A DNA stretch of 64,000 bases from Aldrovandia affinis (GCA_029706075.1 JAINUG010000176.1:1240001-1304000); one strand, 5' to 3'; shown: positions 11,742-22,365, counted from the first letter of the stretch. Numbers and translations: made by a program. The notes: generated by a model from the sequence alone, not told the origin.

Positions 11742-12581
11742 TTAGGGGACCATAATTCTTTTTCCATTTATGAAGCCATTTGGTCCTCTGAAATACGCTC
11801 GCTGATCTGCTTCTCTGGCTTGCTTGATCTGCGGCCATACTGCTTCTCTCGCCTCTCTGTCAGCCGGTAGAACGTGCTCTGCAAAACTTACGTTCAGCTC
11901 CTTGCACACCGCAGAGCCCTTGGTCAGACGCCAGAGCTCATCTCTGAAGTGCCTCATGGTGAAGTGGATGACGATATGGCGATGTCTGCCATTCTCCTTT
12001 TTGCCCAGCCGATGCACTGAGTCAACGATGCTGTCGATCTTGTCAGTCCACTGTGGAGCGATTTTGACCAGGATCTGTGACACCGTCTCCCTCGTGTTTT
12101 CATTATCTTGCTCCTTGAGCCCGCGCAGTTTCAGATTCCAGCGGCGTTTGTAACGCTCAAGCTCCAGGACTCTCTCTCTCAGATTGGCATTCTCTGTCCC
12201 GATTTTAGTAACCTCTTTTTCCAAAGTGAGAGTTTTGGACTTGCAGTCTTTTATTTCTTTGGCATTGAACTCCACACTTTTGGCTATTTCCGCAATCATG
12301 ACCGTGTTTTTCTTAATTTGCACATTAAGCTCTTGGAGCATAGCAGAGAGGTTGTTCACAGTGGCAAGTATGGTGGCATTAGATACCTCCTCATCACCTC
12401 TTAGTTTTTTGAATGGGACCGGAATCTTGGTGGGAGTGTCAGGTAAAGGACGCCGTACCTTTGAGGATAAGGTTTCCATGCCATCGTCGCTAGCATCACC
12501 TCCTTGGCTAGCACAGTAACTGTGCGAAGCCAGTGCTGTAGCAGCAGTCACGCCACCCTTCACCTGGTTACTTTTCGGCAT
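11742..12581 (-). CDS. L1 ORF1 protein (RNA-binding chaperone), intact
   Basis: 279 codons from the ATG at 12,581 (MPKSNQVKGGV). The frame stays open 17 codons further up to 12,632, but the internal ATG gives the more usual L1 start. Order: a low-complexity N-terminus; a coiled coil at about residues 65-145 (NNLSAMLQELNVQIKKN..., then repeated heptads to LRERVLELERYKRR); an RRM-like domain starting RRWNLKLRGLKE; and a C-terminal domain ending AYFRGPNGFINGKRI. In L1 this trimeric protein coats the element's RNA and acts as a nucleic-acid chaperone. The RRM-CTD order supports an L1/Tx1-group ORF1. No stop or frame break is seen. Expression is unknown. Confidence 0.85.
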   Translation of the reverse strand: MPKSNQVKGGVTAATALASHSYCASQGGDASDDGMETLSSKVRRPLPDTPTKIPVPFKKLRGDEEVSNATILATVNNLSAMLQELNVQIKKNTVMIAEIAKSVEFNAKEIKDCKSKTLTLEKEVTKIGTENANLRERVLELERYKRRWNLKLRGLKEQDNENTRETVSQILVKIAPQWTDKIDSIVDSVHRLGKKENGRHRHIVIHFTMRHFRDELWRLTKGSAVCKELNVSFAEHVLPADREAREAVWPQIKQAREADQRAYFRGPNGFINGKRIMVP

Positions 12582-12733
12582 TACAAGCATCGACAATAAC
12601 GTTAAATAACAAGCCAAGTTCAATCTTTGCACAGCAGTATCTATAAATCAAGTTTTACATTAAGAAGAAGGACTATTTTATAAAACTTTGGGGGACAAAC
12701 AAACGGAGCTCTCAAAATAACGTGCGCTCAGTT

Positions 12734-12752
12734 CGCCATTTTGCCGGAAGTC
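12734..12752 (-). promoter_or_regulatory. L1 5' end with YY1-like motif
   Basis: On the minus strand the element starts GACTTCCGGCAAAATGGCG. The AAAATGGC core lies at about +11 to +18. In mammalian L1 a YY1 site in the same position of the 5' UTR directs transcription to start at the first base. The motif is seen directly. Its function in this fish element is inferred. Confidence 0.5.
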
Positions 12753-12771
12753 CACATTCACACGCGGGTTT

Positions 12772-12878
12772 AATCATTACATTTACATCCGCATGCAAAT
12801 TTAATGACTCACTCACATTTCCACCGTGGATCTCCAATTTCCAAATTACGTTGCTCGCCCCGATTTCACCTTCCGACA
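12772..12878 (-). mobile_element. LTR of a gypsy-type element, right piece
   Basis: Continues the LTR after the L1 insertion: taatcatt, acatccgcatgcaaat, actcacattt and the outer end ttccgaca (12,871-12,878), matching 16,310-16,441 of the other copy. Confidence 0.7.
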
Positions 12879-13105
12879 GATGCCTAAATGTATAGCCAAT
12901 TTACAGATTTTTTTGGAGGACTTTGAGATAAAGGCAGAAGTATTACAAAAACTACAAAAACGTAAGACAAATAAGGCAGCAGGCCCTGATGGCATATACC
13001 CCAGAATACTCAAAGAACTTGGGGAAATTATATATAAACCATTGACAGATATTTTTATGCAATCCTCTTCTTTGAAGAGGCTACAAAGTGTTTTGACCTG
13101 AACCA
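12879..13105 (+). pseudogene. CR1-like LINE ORF2 fragment, right piece
   Basis: The frame ending in the TGA at 13,099 encodes FEIKAEVLQKLQKRKTNKAA followed by GPDGIYPRILKELGEIIYKPLTDIF. This is the N-terminal reverse-transcriptase block of CR1/L2/jockey-group LINEs (usual form [15 protein letters not shown]). It directly continues the piece that ends at 4,001. It is truncated before the catalytic core. Confidence 0.7.
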
Positions 13106-13186
13106 GGCTTATGATATTGTAACGGTGGACAGCTAGCCTAGCCACAGGAATGCTAGCTGCCCTCCATCTTGCTTTTTTGTAGCATC

Positions 13187-14651
13187 CAGGGTTGGGAGGG
13201 TTAGTTTGTAAATGTAATTAGTGCCTGAATACTGATTACACGGCTCTGAAAGTAATCCGATACGAATACAGTTACATGTCTCAAAAAAGTAACGTAATCA
13301 GATTACTTTTAGAATACTTTTTGATTACTTACTTTTTCCATCACAGATGGGTATGTTTTGGGGTACAGGAGACATTGGGAAGCTGTTATATAGCCAAAGG
13401 TGGGGCTACTTAGTACTAAAAGTGTGCTCAAACTTTTGCACACGCCATGTTCACTTTTTTATTTGATCAGTAATACATTTAAATAGTTATTATGCATTAC
13501 ACTTTGAAAAAGGATGTCATGTTCAACTTTCCACTGTGTTGAGGTCAGGTCAGCTTCTGTTCATTTAATAATAAATACTAATAAATTTGAGATGTCAATT
13601 TAGCTAAATATATGCAACATTGTATCTGCATTTTTTTGTTGTAGTAAATCGTCATTAACATGTTATGGAATTAGAATGGACAGATTCAAAATTAATCATA
13701 ATAAAAAGCAAAGGGATATTGAAAGGCAAGTTCTTTTACTGTTTTGATGGCTAATCATGAGCATAACTCAAACACAGCATCTGAAACAATGTAATAACTT
13801 TTGAAACTTTTTGGCACTGGAATAACAGCGACTTGTAAGGGATATGGCTTACAAAAGTGCCAGTGTTGGCGGGCTGTGTAGCGGCAAATGCTCGGCAGTG
13901 CATAACGTAATTGACGTATAGTAGAGTACAATTGTCTACCAAATTGGGAGAAAACTGGGAAAAATAAAAAGAATAAAATAAAATGCCATTGTTTCAACAA
14001 TAAAGAAAGCAGTATAACATTAGCAGAGCAGTTATTGCGATGCCTCAAACCGTAGGCTAAGGTCAGGTAACAGCAAATTACTGCAGAACTGTGTTCATTA
14101 AACTGAAGGTTAGCTAACGTTGACTTACTCCAAGTGCTTTTTAAGATTCGAAGTCGAGTCCTTTGATGCCGACAGTATCTTTATTCCTGGAAGACACAAG
14201 GTACACTGGACCGACAGATTTTTCCCATGTTCTTCTTTAAACTGGAAATTGTGTCGATAACGCCACAAACTAAAAGCTGACTTTTCTTCCATCTTGTCCC
14301 TATCAATGTTTGTCTGAGTGTGGGCGCGCGCTTTTTTTTAAACGCATTTTTTTTAACGCAGTTTTTTGGGTCTGTGTAGTTTTCGTGAGCTGTGTGATGA
14401 TAATCATGTAGGCATGATAATTTCATGCTGTAACTTTAGTAATGAATATCAGCTCATTAATGTTTGTAAGGAAAACTTTCCACCAAGAATTCCAAGAAGT
14501 AATCCAAAATGTTTTCACTTCAGGTTTATTAAAGTAACTGTATTCAGATTACTCATTTTTTCAAATGTAACGCGAGCTGAATACAGTTACTTGATTTTTG
14601 TATTCTGATTACGTAACGCCGTTACATGTATTCCGTTACAACCCAACCCTG
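13187..14651 (-). mobile_element. hAT transposon, non-autonomous (copy 1), 1,465 bp
   Basis: Bounded by terminal inverted repeats CAGGGTTGGG and CCCAACCCTG and by perfect 8-bp TSDs GTAGCATC (13,179-13,186 and 14,652-14,659), the hallmark of hAT. Subterminal TIR-like arms (gtaatcagattac, gattacgtaac) extend the inverted repeat. On the minus strand it keeps one coding exon of a transposase with a BED-type zinc finger start (see 14,118-14,426). No catalytic DDE or dimerisation domain is present, so it needs a transposase in trans. A nearly identical copy sits at 22,447-23,917. Confidence 0.88.
14118..14426 (-). pseudogene. hAT transposase first exon with BED zinc-finger start (copy 1)
   Basis: Across one frame change the minus strand reads W-R-Y-R-H-N-F-Q-F-K-E-E-H-G-K, then SVQCTLCLPGIKILSASKDS and TSNLKKHLE, followed directly by GTAAGTC. 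The C-x2-C pair followed by SNLKKHL is the front half of a BED finger (the closing H is expected in the next exon). The exon-end GTAAG looks like an authentic splice donor. The downstream exon is not in the element. In this copy the N-terminal part lies in another frame from the finger. Confidence 0.55.
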
Positions 14652-14659
14652 GTAGCATC

Positions 14660-14937
14660 TAAGGTGGCTGCAGGCTACAAAGCTACCGTATGTCCCAGGG
14701 GCCCTTGCAGCTGGTTAAACCGTAAATGTATAGCTAGTTATATTCGCATATGTTCAAATGTGATAATCAAGACATCGTTTGTGTGAAAGTCCCTTTTCCC
14801 TTTGTATGAATGATGTTTGTATGAGTGTATGTCACATTGTCCACCATCATTGGGTGTGTATGCATGTAGAAAAACAGGACACGTTGATACTTCAGCAGTT
14901 TGGCAGAGCTCCCCAACACCACTGCAGGTGGTGGGAG
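14660..14937. other. No feature recognised
   Basis: Short host or older-repeat sequence between the hAT TSD and the gag-like fragment. Confidence 0.35.
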
Positions 14938-15258
14938 CACACTCTGCCATGGCTTAAATTAAGCCGCTACAGCGGGAAAGGTGACTGGGAGGCGTACACT
15001 ACCCATTTCCGCTTCATAGCGGAAGCAGCAGAGTGGAGTGAAGCGGAGAAAAGCATAAGGCTGGCAGCGGCCCTGGAGGGAGAAGCACTCAAGGCTCTCC
15101 TGGACCTGGGTCCTGACACCACGCCCACCTACCAGCTCCTCTGCACGGCGCTAAAAAGGTGCTTTGGCAAAGTGACGTCACTCCTCGCACTCAAGGAAGA
15201 GCTGCACCGGAGAGAGATGAAGCAGAGAAAGCATTGGACTCCTTTGCTTCACCTCTGA
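14938..15258 (+). pseudogene. Retrotransposon gag-like fragment
   Basis: The open frame encodes WLKLSRYSGKGDWEAYTTHF, then RFIAEAAEWSEAEKSIRLAA and ALEGEALKALLDLGPDTTPT. The pattern P/K-x-F/Y-x-G-...-W-x-x-F...W-...-A...L-x-G-x-A resembles the capsid region of Ty3/gypsy-type Gag proteins. No zinc knuckle, protease or pol follows. At 15,368 an LTR in the opposite orientation begins, so this is a remnant of a different element. Confidence 0.6.
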
Positions 15259-15367
15259 TATGGCACAACATCTTTCTGCTGCAGAAGCGCTAAAGTTGAA
15301 TGAAGAAGCACAGAACTGAATGAAGTAACACTGCTGCGCAGCATACATTATTGTTAGTAAGAGGAAG

Positions 15368-16441
15368 TGTCGGTGTCAGGTGCCTGACAACCCAGCCACC
15401 CTCCACCAAGATTCCCTATCCTTTTGTTTCAGGATTCCACCCGCAGGACAACCCAAACAGCACGCAGACAGGCAAGTAAAAGATACAATATTTATTGAAT
15501 AAAATTCATAAAGGTAGGACAGACAGCAAAGGCAGGGCAGATAAGCTCCACCCCACTCTCACCATAAGGCGGCAACCCGCTTAACCAAATCAGCACACTG
15601 CACTCCACACAGCACACTCCTCTGTTCCACACACACTTTGAGGGAGGGATATGTACACAGCAACTTTCCCCCCCACTACCCGTTGGCAACCATCCCGCCC
15701 AACCGTTCCCGTAGCTACTGCCACCCCTTACTCCACCTCCCACCAGGAACCAACAATTGGGGTCCTCACTCACACCCCCAATCACAACACGCAACAAAAA
15801 TAAACCACAAATATAAAGGAAAATAAATCCTTTTCCGCCAGCCCTAGCTTCCCCCCAAAAAAAGAAAAAAAAAGAAATTAGAGACTGCGAGTCCTTCCAG
15901 CTGGCCTCTCCCACTCCAATCACGGCCGCTCTACTCCGGCGACAGCTAGGCTCTAGTCGTCTGGCCACGCCCCCTCCAGGTCCACGCTTGCATGCCGTTC
16001 AGGTGGCAAATACTGGAGGGAAATAACAGTGCTCTCAGAAGCAGCGATTTCGCTGTGCTATGATGTTCACGCACACACCACACAGCTGGGCACTTCCCTA
16101 TCGTGCTATCAGCCAATTCTCCACCCTGGGATTTCTGCCCACTTCGGGCCTGAAGACTGAAGACTTCCCACCAGCAATACACGCATAAAACAACGTTCGT
16201 TCATTCATCCTTTCCTGTCTCCCCTACCTGTCTTTTTATCAGTCCCCCCTCCCCTCTATGCCCCCAACCAATCGCGTGTGCCCCTTCTGCCACCATTCAC
16301 ATTCACATGCAGTTTTAATCATTCAATCCACATTCACACGCAGTTTTAATCATTCAATCCACATCCGCATGCAAATCCAATCATTCACTCACATTCCTCC
16401 CATGGGTCTTCCCCAATGAAGCTCGGTTTTACCTCCCGACA
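15368..16441 (-). mobile_element. Probable solo LTR, gypsy-type, 1,074 bp
   Basis: Ends in short inverted repeats TGTCGG (15,368) and CCGACA (16,436-16,441) and is flanked by the 4-bp repeat GAAG (15,364-15,367 and 16,442-16,445). In minus orientation it starts TGTCGGGAGGTAAAACCGAG, and a CAATAAATATTG poly(A) region near 15,485-15,500 is followed by a GT-rich end, as expected for R-U5. It is the uninterrupted reference for the split copy at 4,002-12,878. Four-base TSDs can arise by chance, so 'solo' is likely but not proven. Confidence 0.7.
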
Positions 16442-16445
16442 GAAG

Positions 16446-17349
16446 CAATGTTGAAAAACCAAACTAAAACTGAACCACAGGAGCATGCTGTGCATTGAGC
16501 ATTGGATGACTTTGTGCTTTGTGAGAATCCACCGTACAGCAAGTTTAGCAAATCATTAGGTGACAGAAAAGGGCAAGGCAAATTTACAGAATGCTATCAG
16601 ACTGCTGTGGCCATTAGCACGCAGACAGCCACAGTCCACTCTCTTCTGCATAACCAGGTACAGACAAGGTCTATGGCCTAAAATTACCCAATCATCTCTA
16701 CAGCTCAGAAACCAGCTCAGGAACTCATTAATTCCTTAGGCATTAAAATGCTTGATAGCCTGACCACACAAATAGCCAGGAAATGCATCACTACTGCAGT
16801 TAATGCATGCAAGTTATGAATTATTACACCCTCGTTTTTTAGGTGACACATACACACACGCACACACACACTCCCTGAACTCACCCTTTGTTGGTAGTGA
16901 AAATAAGATGAGGCCTGCTCTTCTATGTTTCTGTCATAGTACATTTAGATGTTGTTTTAGCTAGATTATTTAATTAATACACATAATAGCAGGGTCCAGA
17001 TTATGAACCTGTACATGCAATTTGATTTAATACTTATTTTGTTTTTCCAAGTCTCTCCATGCGTGGCCCACTGACTATGGGTGTTTTTTCTTAATCCCTG
17101 CTGGGAAAATAGCTAAAAAAAAGTCACATAGACCCCATAACTTTTTTATGATATAAGGCTTATAGTCATTATTGTACAGATTTGGTTTGGTGTAGTGTAT
17201 ATGTCAGACCACTAGGAATAGTGTTCTAACTGTGTGCAAAAGATTATGCGGTTGACCTGAATTTGTAGTGACAAGCGTTTTCAGTTCTTTAACATGGCAT
17301 ACATTTTTGTCACATTTCCATATAGACTGTACTCTGTATGTACCTCAGT
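16446..17349. other. No gene recognised
   Basis: AT-rich DNA with a short CA repeat (16,852-16,871). No coding frame is supported. Confidence 0.35.
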
Positions 17350-17885
17350 GCTGGCCAAGACCAGTTAGATTATTTGGCATCAGTGTAGGCCATGAATGTC
17401 TGATTGAGATTGGGATAGCCTAAGACTGGAGGTGAGGTGAAGTGTGCCTTCAGTGTCTGGAATGCATTCTGGCCCTTCGCGCTCCACCTGACCTTTGCTC
17501 CCCGATCTCCTCAGTGAGTTGAGTGGGTCTGCGATAACTGATCAAATTAAGCACATACATGCGGTACCAACCGGCCAGACCTAAAAATCACTGGACTTCT
17601 TTCAGTATTGTGTGCACTGGTTAGCTACGCACAGCATCATTTGTTTTCTGGATCAAGTAAAGACACCAACATCGACAAGTGACTTCAGTATCTCAGCGAT
17701 TGTTAGCATTGGAAATAAATCACCCTCACTGTGGGAACTGACACAGCTGTAGTCAACACAGAAGCATGACCCACTATCTTTCTTGGGAACCCATAATGAA
17801 TGGGAAGACTCAATGATGGCATTCACCAGCATATATTCAATGTGGGTCTTCATCTTCTGCTTTTTTAACTTTCTTTTCTGCAAAT
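17350..17885 (-). pseudogene. Ty3/gypsy pol fragment (reverse transcriptase and RNase H pieces)
   Basis: The minus strand from 17,883 reads HIEYMLVNAIIESSHSLWVP, then KKDSGSCFCVDYSCV, then SEGDLFPMLTIAEILKSLVD and VGVFTLLD. This follows the gypsy consensus (I-E-xx-L-xx-G-I-I-x-x-S-x-S-x-W...K-K-D-G...F-C-V-D-Y...P-L-P...F-T-x-L-D). Downstream (17,530-17,380) a degenerate RNase H-like stretch (F-Q-T-L-K-A..., T-S-P-P-V-L) follows after a gap, so the catalytic YxDD region is deleted. It is a dead fragment. Confidence 0.8.
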
Positions 17886-17910
17886 TCTCAGCCGCACAAC
17901 CTGAGACGTA

Positions 17911-17948
<38 letters not shown>

Positions 17949-17949
17949 C
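17911..17949. repeat. (TTA)n microsatellite
   Basis: Thirteen perfect TTA/ATT units, followed by an interrupted second run near 17,961-17,975. Confidence 0.95.
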
Positions 17950-17975
17950 ATCTGCATCTAGTTATTATTATTATT

Positions 17976-20147
17976 CATGTTATTGATTGTGCTAATTTTG
18001 TGTACTTAGTATACAATACAGTGCTTGTAATACCAATTCAACTGATTTGAATTTGAAGACTGCCCCGTCAACACACCGTCTCTCCATCACAACCATTCTC
18101 TGGAGATGCAGTATCTCATCCAAGTACCAATAAAGTCCATTTAGCTTGAATCATTAACCAGGAGACAGTTATAAAGTGGCACAGCTGCTGCCAATCTCAA
18201 TGGAAAAGGAATATGAAAGAATGGGAAAAAAGAAAGCTTAAAATGGTTTGTCTCAAGATTATAGAATAGAATGTAATTTACTGTCGCAGGCGATAATTAT
18301 ATAATAACTGTAATTTTGACAAAGCCATGTTCTGTTCCTTTTCAAATGAATGGTCCTCAGACATGGGTCAATGTGCAAGAAGTCTGCTACCTGGACCAAA
18401 TAATTATTTGTAATACTTTAACCCTTTACATACCAGTATTTCACCTCTATCCAGAACAACATGTTTCATATGAAAGCATGCTTTGGTTAGTAACATTTAT
18501 TTGAAAATTATCAGGGATCTGAAGGAGTTTTTTCTCATTTTAGCAGCATCTAAACACTTAAAGTTGTTGTTCAAATGTATTTGACACAGATCTGACTGCA
18601 ATAACGATATACTGCAATACCCAAATGCACCTAACAATTTCATGCCAGTGGCATGCTACATCATTGCAAGCTTCAGTACTATCGTAAACTTCAGGATTGT
18701 TGTATGTTTTGCTGAGAATTGGTACCACCATCTAGGCATACAATATGGAACAATATTTCATATCAGTATCTTTTTTCTGCAAGTACCAAACCATTTCTAT
18801 ATAGTATAGAAGAGAGATGCACATGCAAATCATGGCACATGTAGTTATGTCATAATGTATTTAGTTTTTTTATTATATATAGCTATGTCATTGATAATGG
18901 TTGCATGGCCTTTACATTCAAAATGTTAAAATCTGAGGTCTCCTATTGAAGCCGTTTCAGCACAAATGTAGATGATTTCAAACCAGATTAATCCTTGAAA
19001 TGTCATTAAAACATTATACAGTTTCTCACAAAATATAATACATCAGACTTGTAAATGGGCCAGTGCACTGATGAAAAAGCATGTTTCATGTGAATTGACA
19101 CAATTGAATGAATTGTGAAAAGTTAGCGTGCTATAAAGGTACAGTTCAGTACAATAATGCTGGAAAGGGGAAGCCATCAGAACACACAAATCCACTGTAA
19201 AGACAAATTATTCAGAGCCAAAATAGCAGCGACTACAGCAGCCCACTAAAGCATTGCTAAGGCAACCACATTATCTCGCAATTATATTTAGACTCCCACA
19301 CAGAGCATTTCATAAACATTGTTAGCAGCTAATGTTATCTAAGTTAGATTAGTCAGTTGACCAGTTTAGATTAGTTCTTGTATAGGATAGAACTTTGTAC
19401 TCTTTATTTAGCGATACATGTTCTCTGTTGTGGGTTGTTCATATAGCAACTGTGGTCACAGAGGTCAGGCAGTAAATAGCAATCACTTAGCTAACAATAG
19501 CTAGCTAAGATCTAGCATGTTAGCAGGCTACCTTGTCTGTTTGGACATGAAGAATTGCTCGTTTCTCCTCAATTAAAACTTAGTTCGTTGCTGGTACTTG
19601 CAATTTCATTCAGGCAATAGAAGAGTCTTAAAACAGTTCCGTTGGTGAAAGACAAGAGTTTATTCGTGCAGTGTAGCTTCTGGTGGTATCAAGATCTCAA
19701 GTCTAACACACCATCATGTAAAAAAGTCACAGGTTAAATACAGTCTCAAACAAAAGGTGTCTGGCCAGGAGGAAGGCTTAATTTCCTCCTTCCCTGGTTC
19801 CTGTTTCCCGGCCAGATCAATGACTCTTCAGACATTATAATTTCTATTCACCCAGGGCTGCTTTTCCAAATGGCTCTCGGCACCTGAGTCGGGGGAGATC
19901 TCGCACTTGTAAAAGGGTACTTAACACCCAGGTGGAAAACAGGATGAATAGTGGGGGGGATACAGATTTTACTTGAGACTGTAACCAACATGTTGCTTAC
20001 GGAAAATACAAAAATCTAACAGACACAATAATACACATTGCCATGTTAGTGTCACGGTTCCATGTTATTCATGCCACGTTTTATGTTTCATTCATGTCAC
20101 GTTTCATTTCATGTCATGTCACTTCTCACCCTCCTCCTTTGAATTTC
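17976..20147. other. No gene recognised
   Basis: AT-rich intron-like DNA without a supported exon. The stretch 19,640-19,960 is more GC-rich and may be an old LTR fragment, but no ends or second copy are visible. Confidence 0.35.
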
Positions 20148-21221
20148 ATGCTGTCACTATCACTGTTCCATGTAAACTGCACATCATTGTTCTTTATCGC
20201 CCTCCAGGTCCACTGGGGAGTTTCCTAGACGAGATGGATGCCCTACTCAGTGCCTTCCCTGAGGATGGCACTCCCGTCTTACTCTTCGGTGACTTCAACC
20301 TGCCGCTGGAGACCTCTCAGGCCTCTGCATTCCTCCCCTGCTTCAGTCCTTTGACTTCACCATGGCTGAATCCCCATCCACCCACAAGGCCGGTAACCAA
20401 CTGGACCTGGTCTTCACCAGGAACTGCGCCTCACTCAACATTACGGTATTGCCTCTACATGTGTCTGACCATTGCTTTCTGTCTTTCTCCCTCCCCCTCC
20501 CCTCTGTGCCTAAACCATCTTCACCTGCTCCTACTGTCCCTGTCCGTCGCAACCTCCGCTCTCTCTCCCCCGCTGCCCTGTCAGCTACTGTCCTATCTTC
20601 CCTTCCCCCTACTGATGCCTTCTCTCAGCTACCTGCTGAGGAAGCATCATCCACCCTACTTCCCTCTCTCTCCTCCTCCTTTGACTTACTCTGTCCTCTA
20701 TCCACTAAACCTGCTCGTCTCTGACCCCCCACCCCCTGGCTAACCGATTCCATTCGGGCTAACCAACTGAAACTGCGAGCGGCATAAAGGAAATGGAGAA
20801 AATCCAAACCTCTCACCCCTCTGTCCTCCTTCTTGCCCCTTCCCAGGGTGTCCGCGGATCCTTGAAAAGTATTAAAAAGTATTAAATTTGTTTATCAACA
20901 ATAAAGGCCTTAATTGGTCTTAAAATGTCTTAAATCCATCTTTCAGAGGTCTTAAAAATGCCATAGACAGGAAAGATAAAAATGTGGATTTGTCATTTTA
21001 TGTTTCATTGTGAAATCTGGGGGGAAAATGGGTAACGGGAGATAAAGTCGGAGATTTTTATTTACCGTTTTGTAGCGTCACGCAGACCGGAATGAGCGGA
21101 ACCAACAGAGGTCCTTATGTTTGCGGGGAACTATTTCAGCAACGGAGTCGACTCTCTCGAGCACAATATTAAAGTTCAACAAGCTAAGTTACCTAACTTA
21201 ACTTAAGCATTTGCACTCGTT

Positions 21222-22190
21222 ATGAGAAAGTGCAAATTTGATGAGAACTGGCTCGATAACCCAGTGTTTGCGCCATGGTTGGTCCCAGTCAAAGACGATC
21301 ATGAGGCCCGCTGCAAACTCTGCAAAATAGATTTTAAACTCGGGACGATGGGGGTGAAAGCAGTCGAATCGCACATGCAGAGCCCCAAGCATAAATCGGT
21401 TGATAAAACCCGCCTGCAAACGACTAGTATTTCGCATTTCTGTTCGGCCCCTGCCTCCACTTCAGCTGCGCCATCTCAGAGAGGACTATCTGCAACACCA
21501 ACAACATCTGCACGAACAGAAGTCCGGACAACATTCGGCTCCACGCCGACGCTTGAAGCTGAGGTACGGTGGGTTCTGAACACTGTCACGAAGCACCAGT
21601 CCTACAATGGCAATGACGGGGTAGGAGAGTTATTCCATGCTATGTTCCCTGACTCGGAAATCGCTAAAACATTCACATGCGACAAAGAAAACGGCCTACA
21701 TAGCAAGGTTTGACTTGGCCGCTTATCTCCGAAATAATCTAATCGCGGATGTAAACAAGGACACGTTTGTGTTGATGTTCGATGAGAGCCTCAACCAAAC
21801 CACGAAAACAAAACAACTGGACCTTCATGTGCGCTACTGGGACAAAGATCAAGTTCGGGTCCAGATACCTGGGTTCGCAGTTCATGGGGCATGGAACAGC
21901 TCGAGATCTACTGCACCATTTCAAAGTAAGTAGTGAGAAATTATCTAACGTTAGCTAAAATATTGGAGCACTATAAGCTTGTAAAAAGACAGTACATAAA
22001 GTGCTATAAATATGATCAGTGTATTATTAAGATGTTATATGCTTCATATATTATTCTCATTTAATCTTCAGGAATGTGCAGAGCAGATGGACATGCGAAA
22101 GCTCCTGTCAGTCTCAATGGACGGCCCAAATGTGAACTTTTAAGTTTCTGGAACTATTGCAGCAGGAGCAATCTGAGAGAATTGGAGAAG
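21222..22190 (+). pseudogene. Transposase N-terminal part with zinc finger, broken
   Basis: The frame from ATG 21,222 encodes MRKCKFDENWLDNPVFAPWL, then HEARCKLCKIDFKLGTMGVK and AVESHMQSPKHKS: a C-x2-C...H-x5-H finger of BED type. It reads on to FTCDKENGLHSKV and stops at 21,713. The next frame continues KTAYIARFDLAAYLRNNL, then DKDTFVLMFDESLN-like text, so one base shift lies near 21,680. A GTAAGT donor at 21,926 and a TTAATCTTCAG acceptor ending at 22,071 bound a likely intron. The next exon begins ECAEQMDMRKLLSVSMDGPN and holds a TAA at about 22,141. The catalytic C-terminus is missing. Confidence 0.65.
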
Positions 22191-22365
22191 AGGGCCACAG
22201 AACTGAGATACATGCCCCCCAAGTGACTACACATATGGCAGTTTCAATGCTAGGCCCATCAGTGGTCCATATGTGTAGTCACTTGAGGGCCACAGAACTG
22301 AGATACATGCCCCCCAAGTGACTACACATATGGCAGTTTCAATGCTAGGCCCATCAGTGGTCCAT
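22190..22365. repeat. 81-bp direct duplication with an inverted linker
   Basis: Segments 22,190-22,270 and 22,285-22,365 are direct copies. The 14-base linker between them, with the last bases of the first copy, forms ccatatgtgtagtcactt (22,267-22,284), the exact reverse complement of 22,221-22,238. The block lies in the transposase remnant of the hAT-like element. Confidence 0.9.

Larger units (their letters stand above)
7638..12752 (-). mobile_element. Full-length-like L1 retrotransposon (fish L1), 5.1 kb
   Basis: Lies in minus orientation between perfect 19-bp TSDs (7,619-7,637 and 12,753-12,771). From its 5' end at 12,752 it has a 171-bp 5' UTR beginning GACTTCCGGCAAAATGGCG, an ORF1 (12,581-11,742), ORF2 with endonuclease and reverse transcriptase (11,546-7,814, broken), and a poly(A) tail (plus-strand T run 7,638-7,671). 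It sits inside an LTR that itself interrupts a LINE. ORF1 is intact, but ORF2 has in-frame stops and a 3' frame change, so the copy is dead in ORF2. Confidence 0.9.

Noticed and set aside
17911-17949. Possible CRISPR-like array
   Set aside because: A simple trinucleotide repeat. No spacers, and the DNA is vertebrate.
19640-19960. GC-richer block that might be an LTR fragment
   Set aside because: No ends, no duplicate in the window and no coding part. Left unannotated.
21739-21924. Antisense frame over the hAT-like transposase
   Set aside because: Shadow of the transposase reading on the plus strand.
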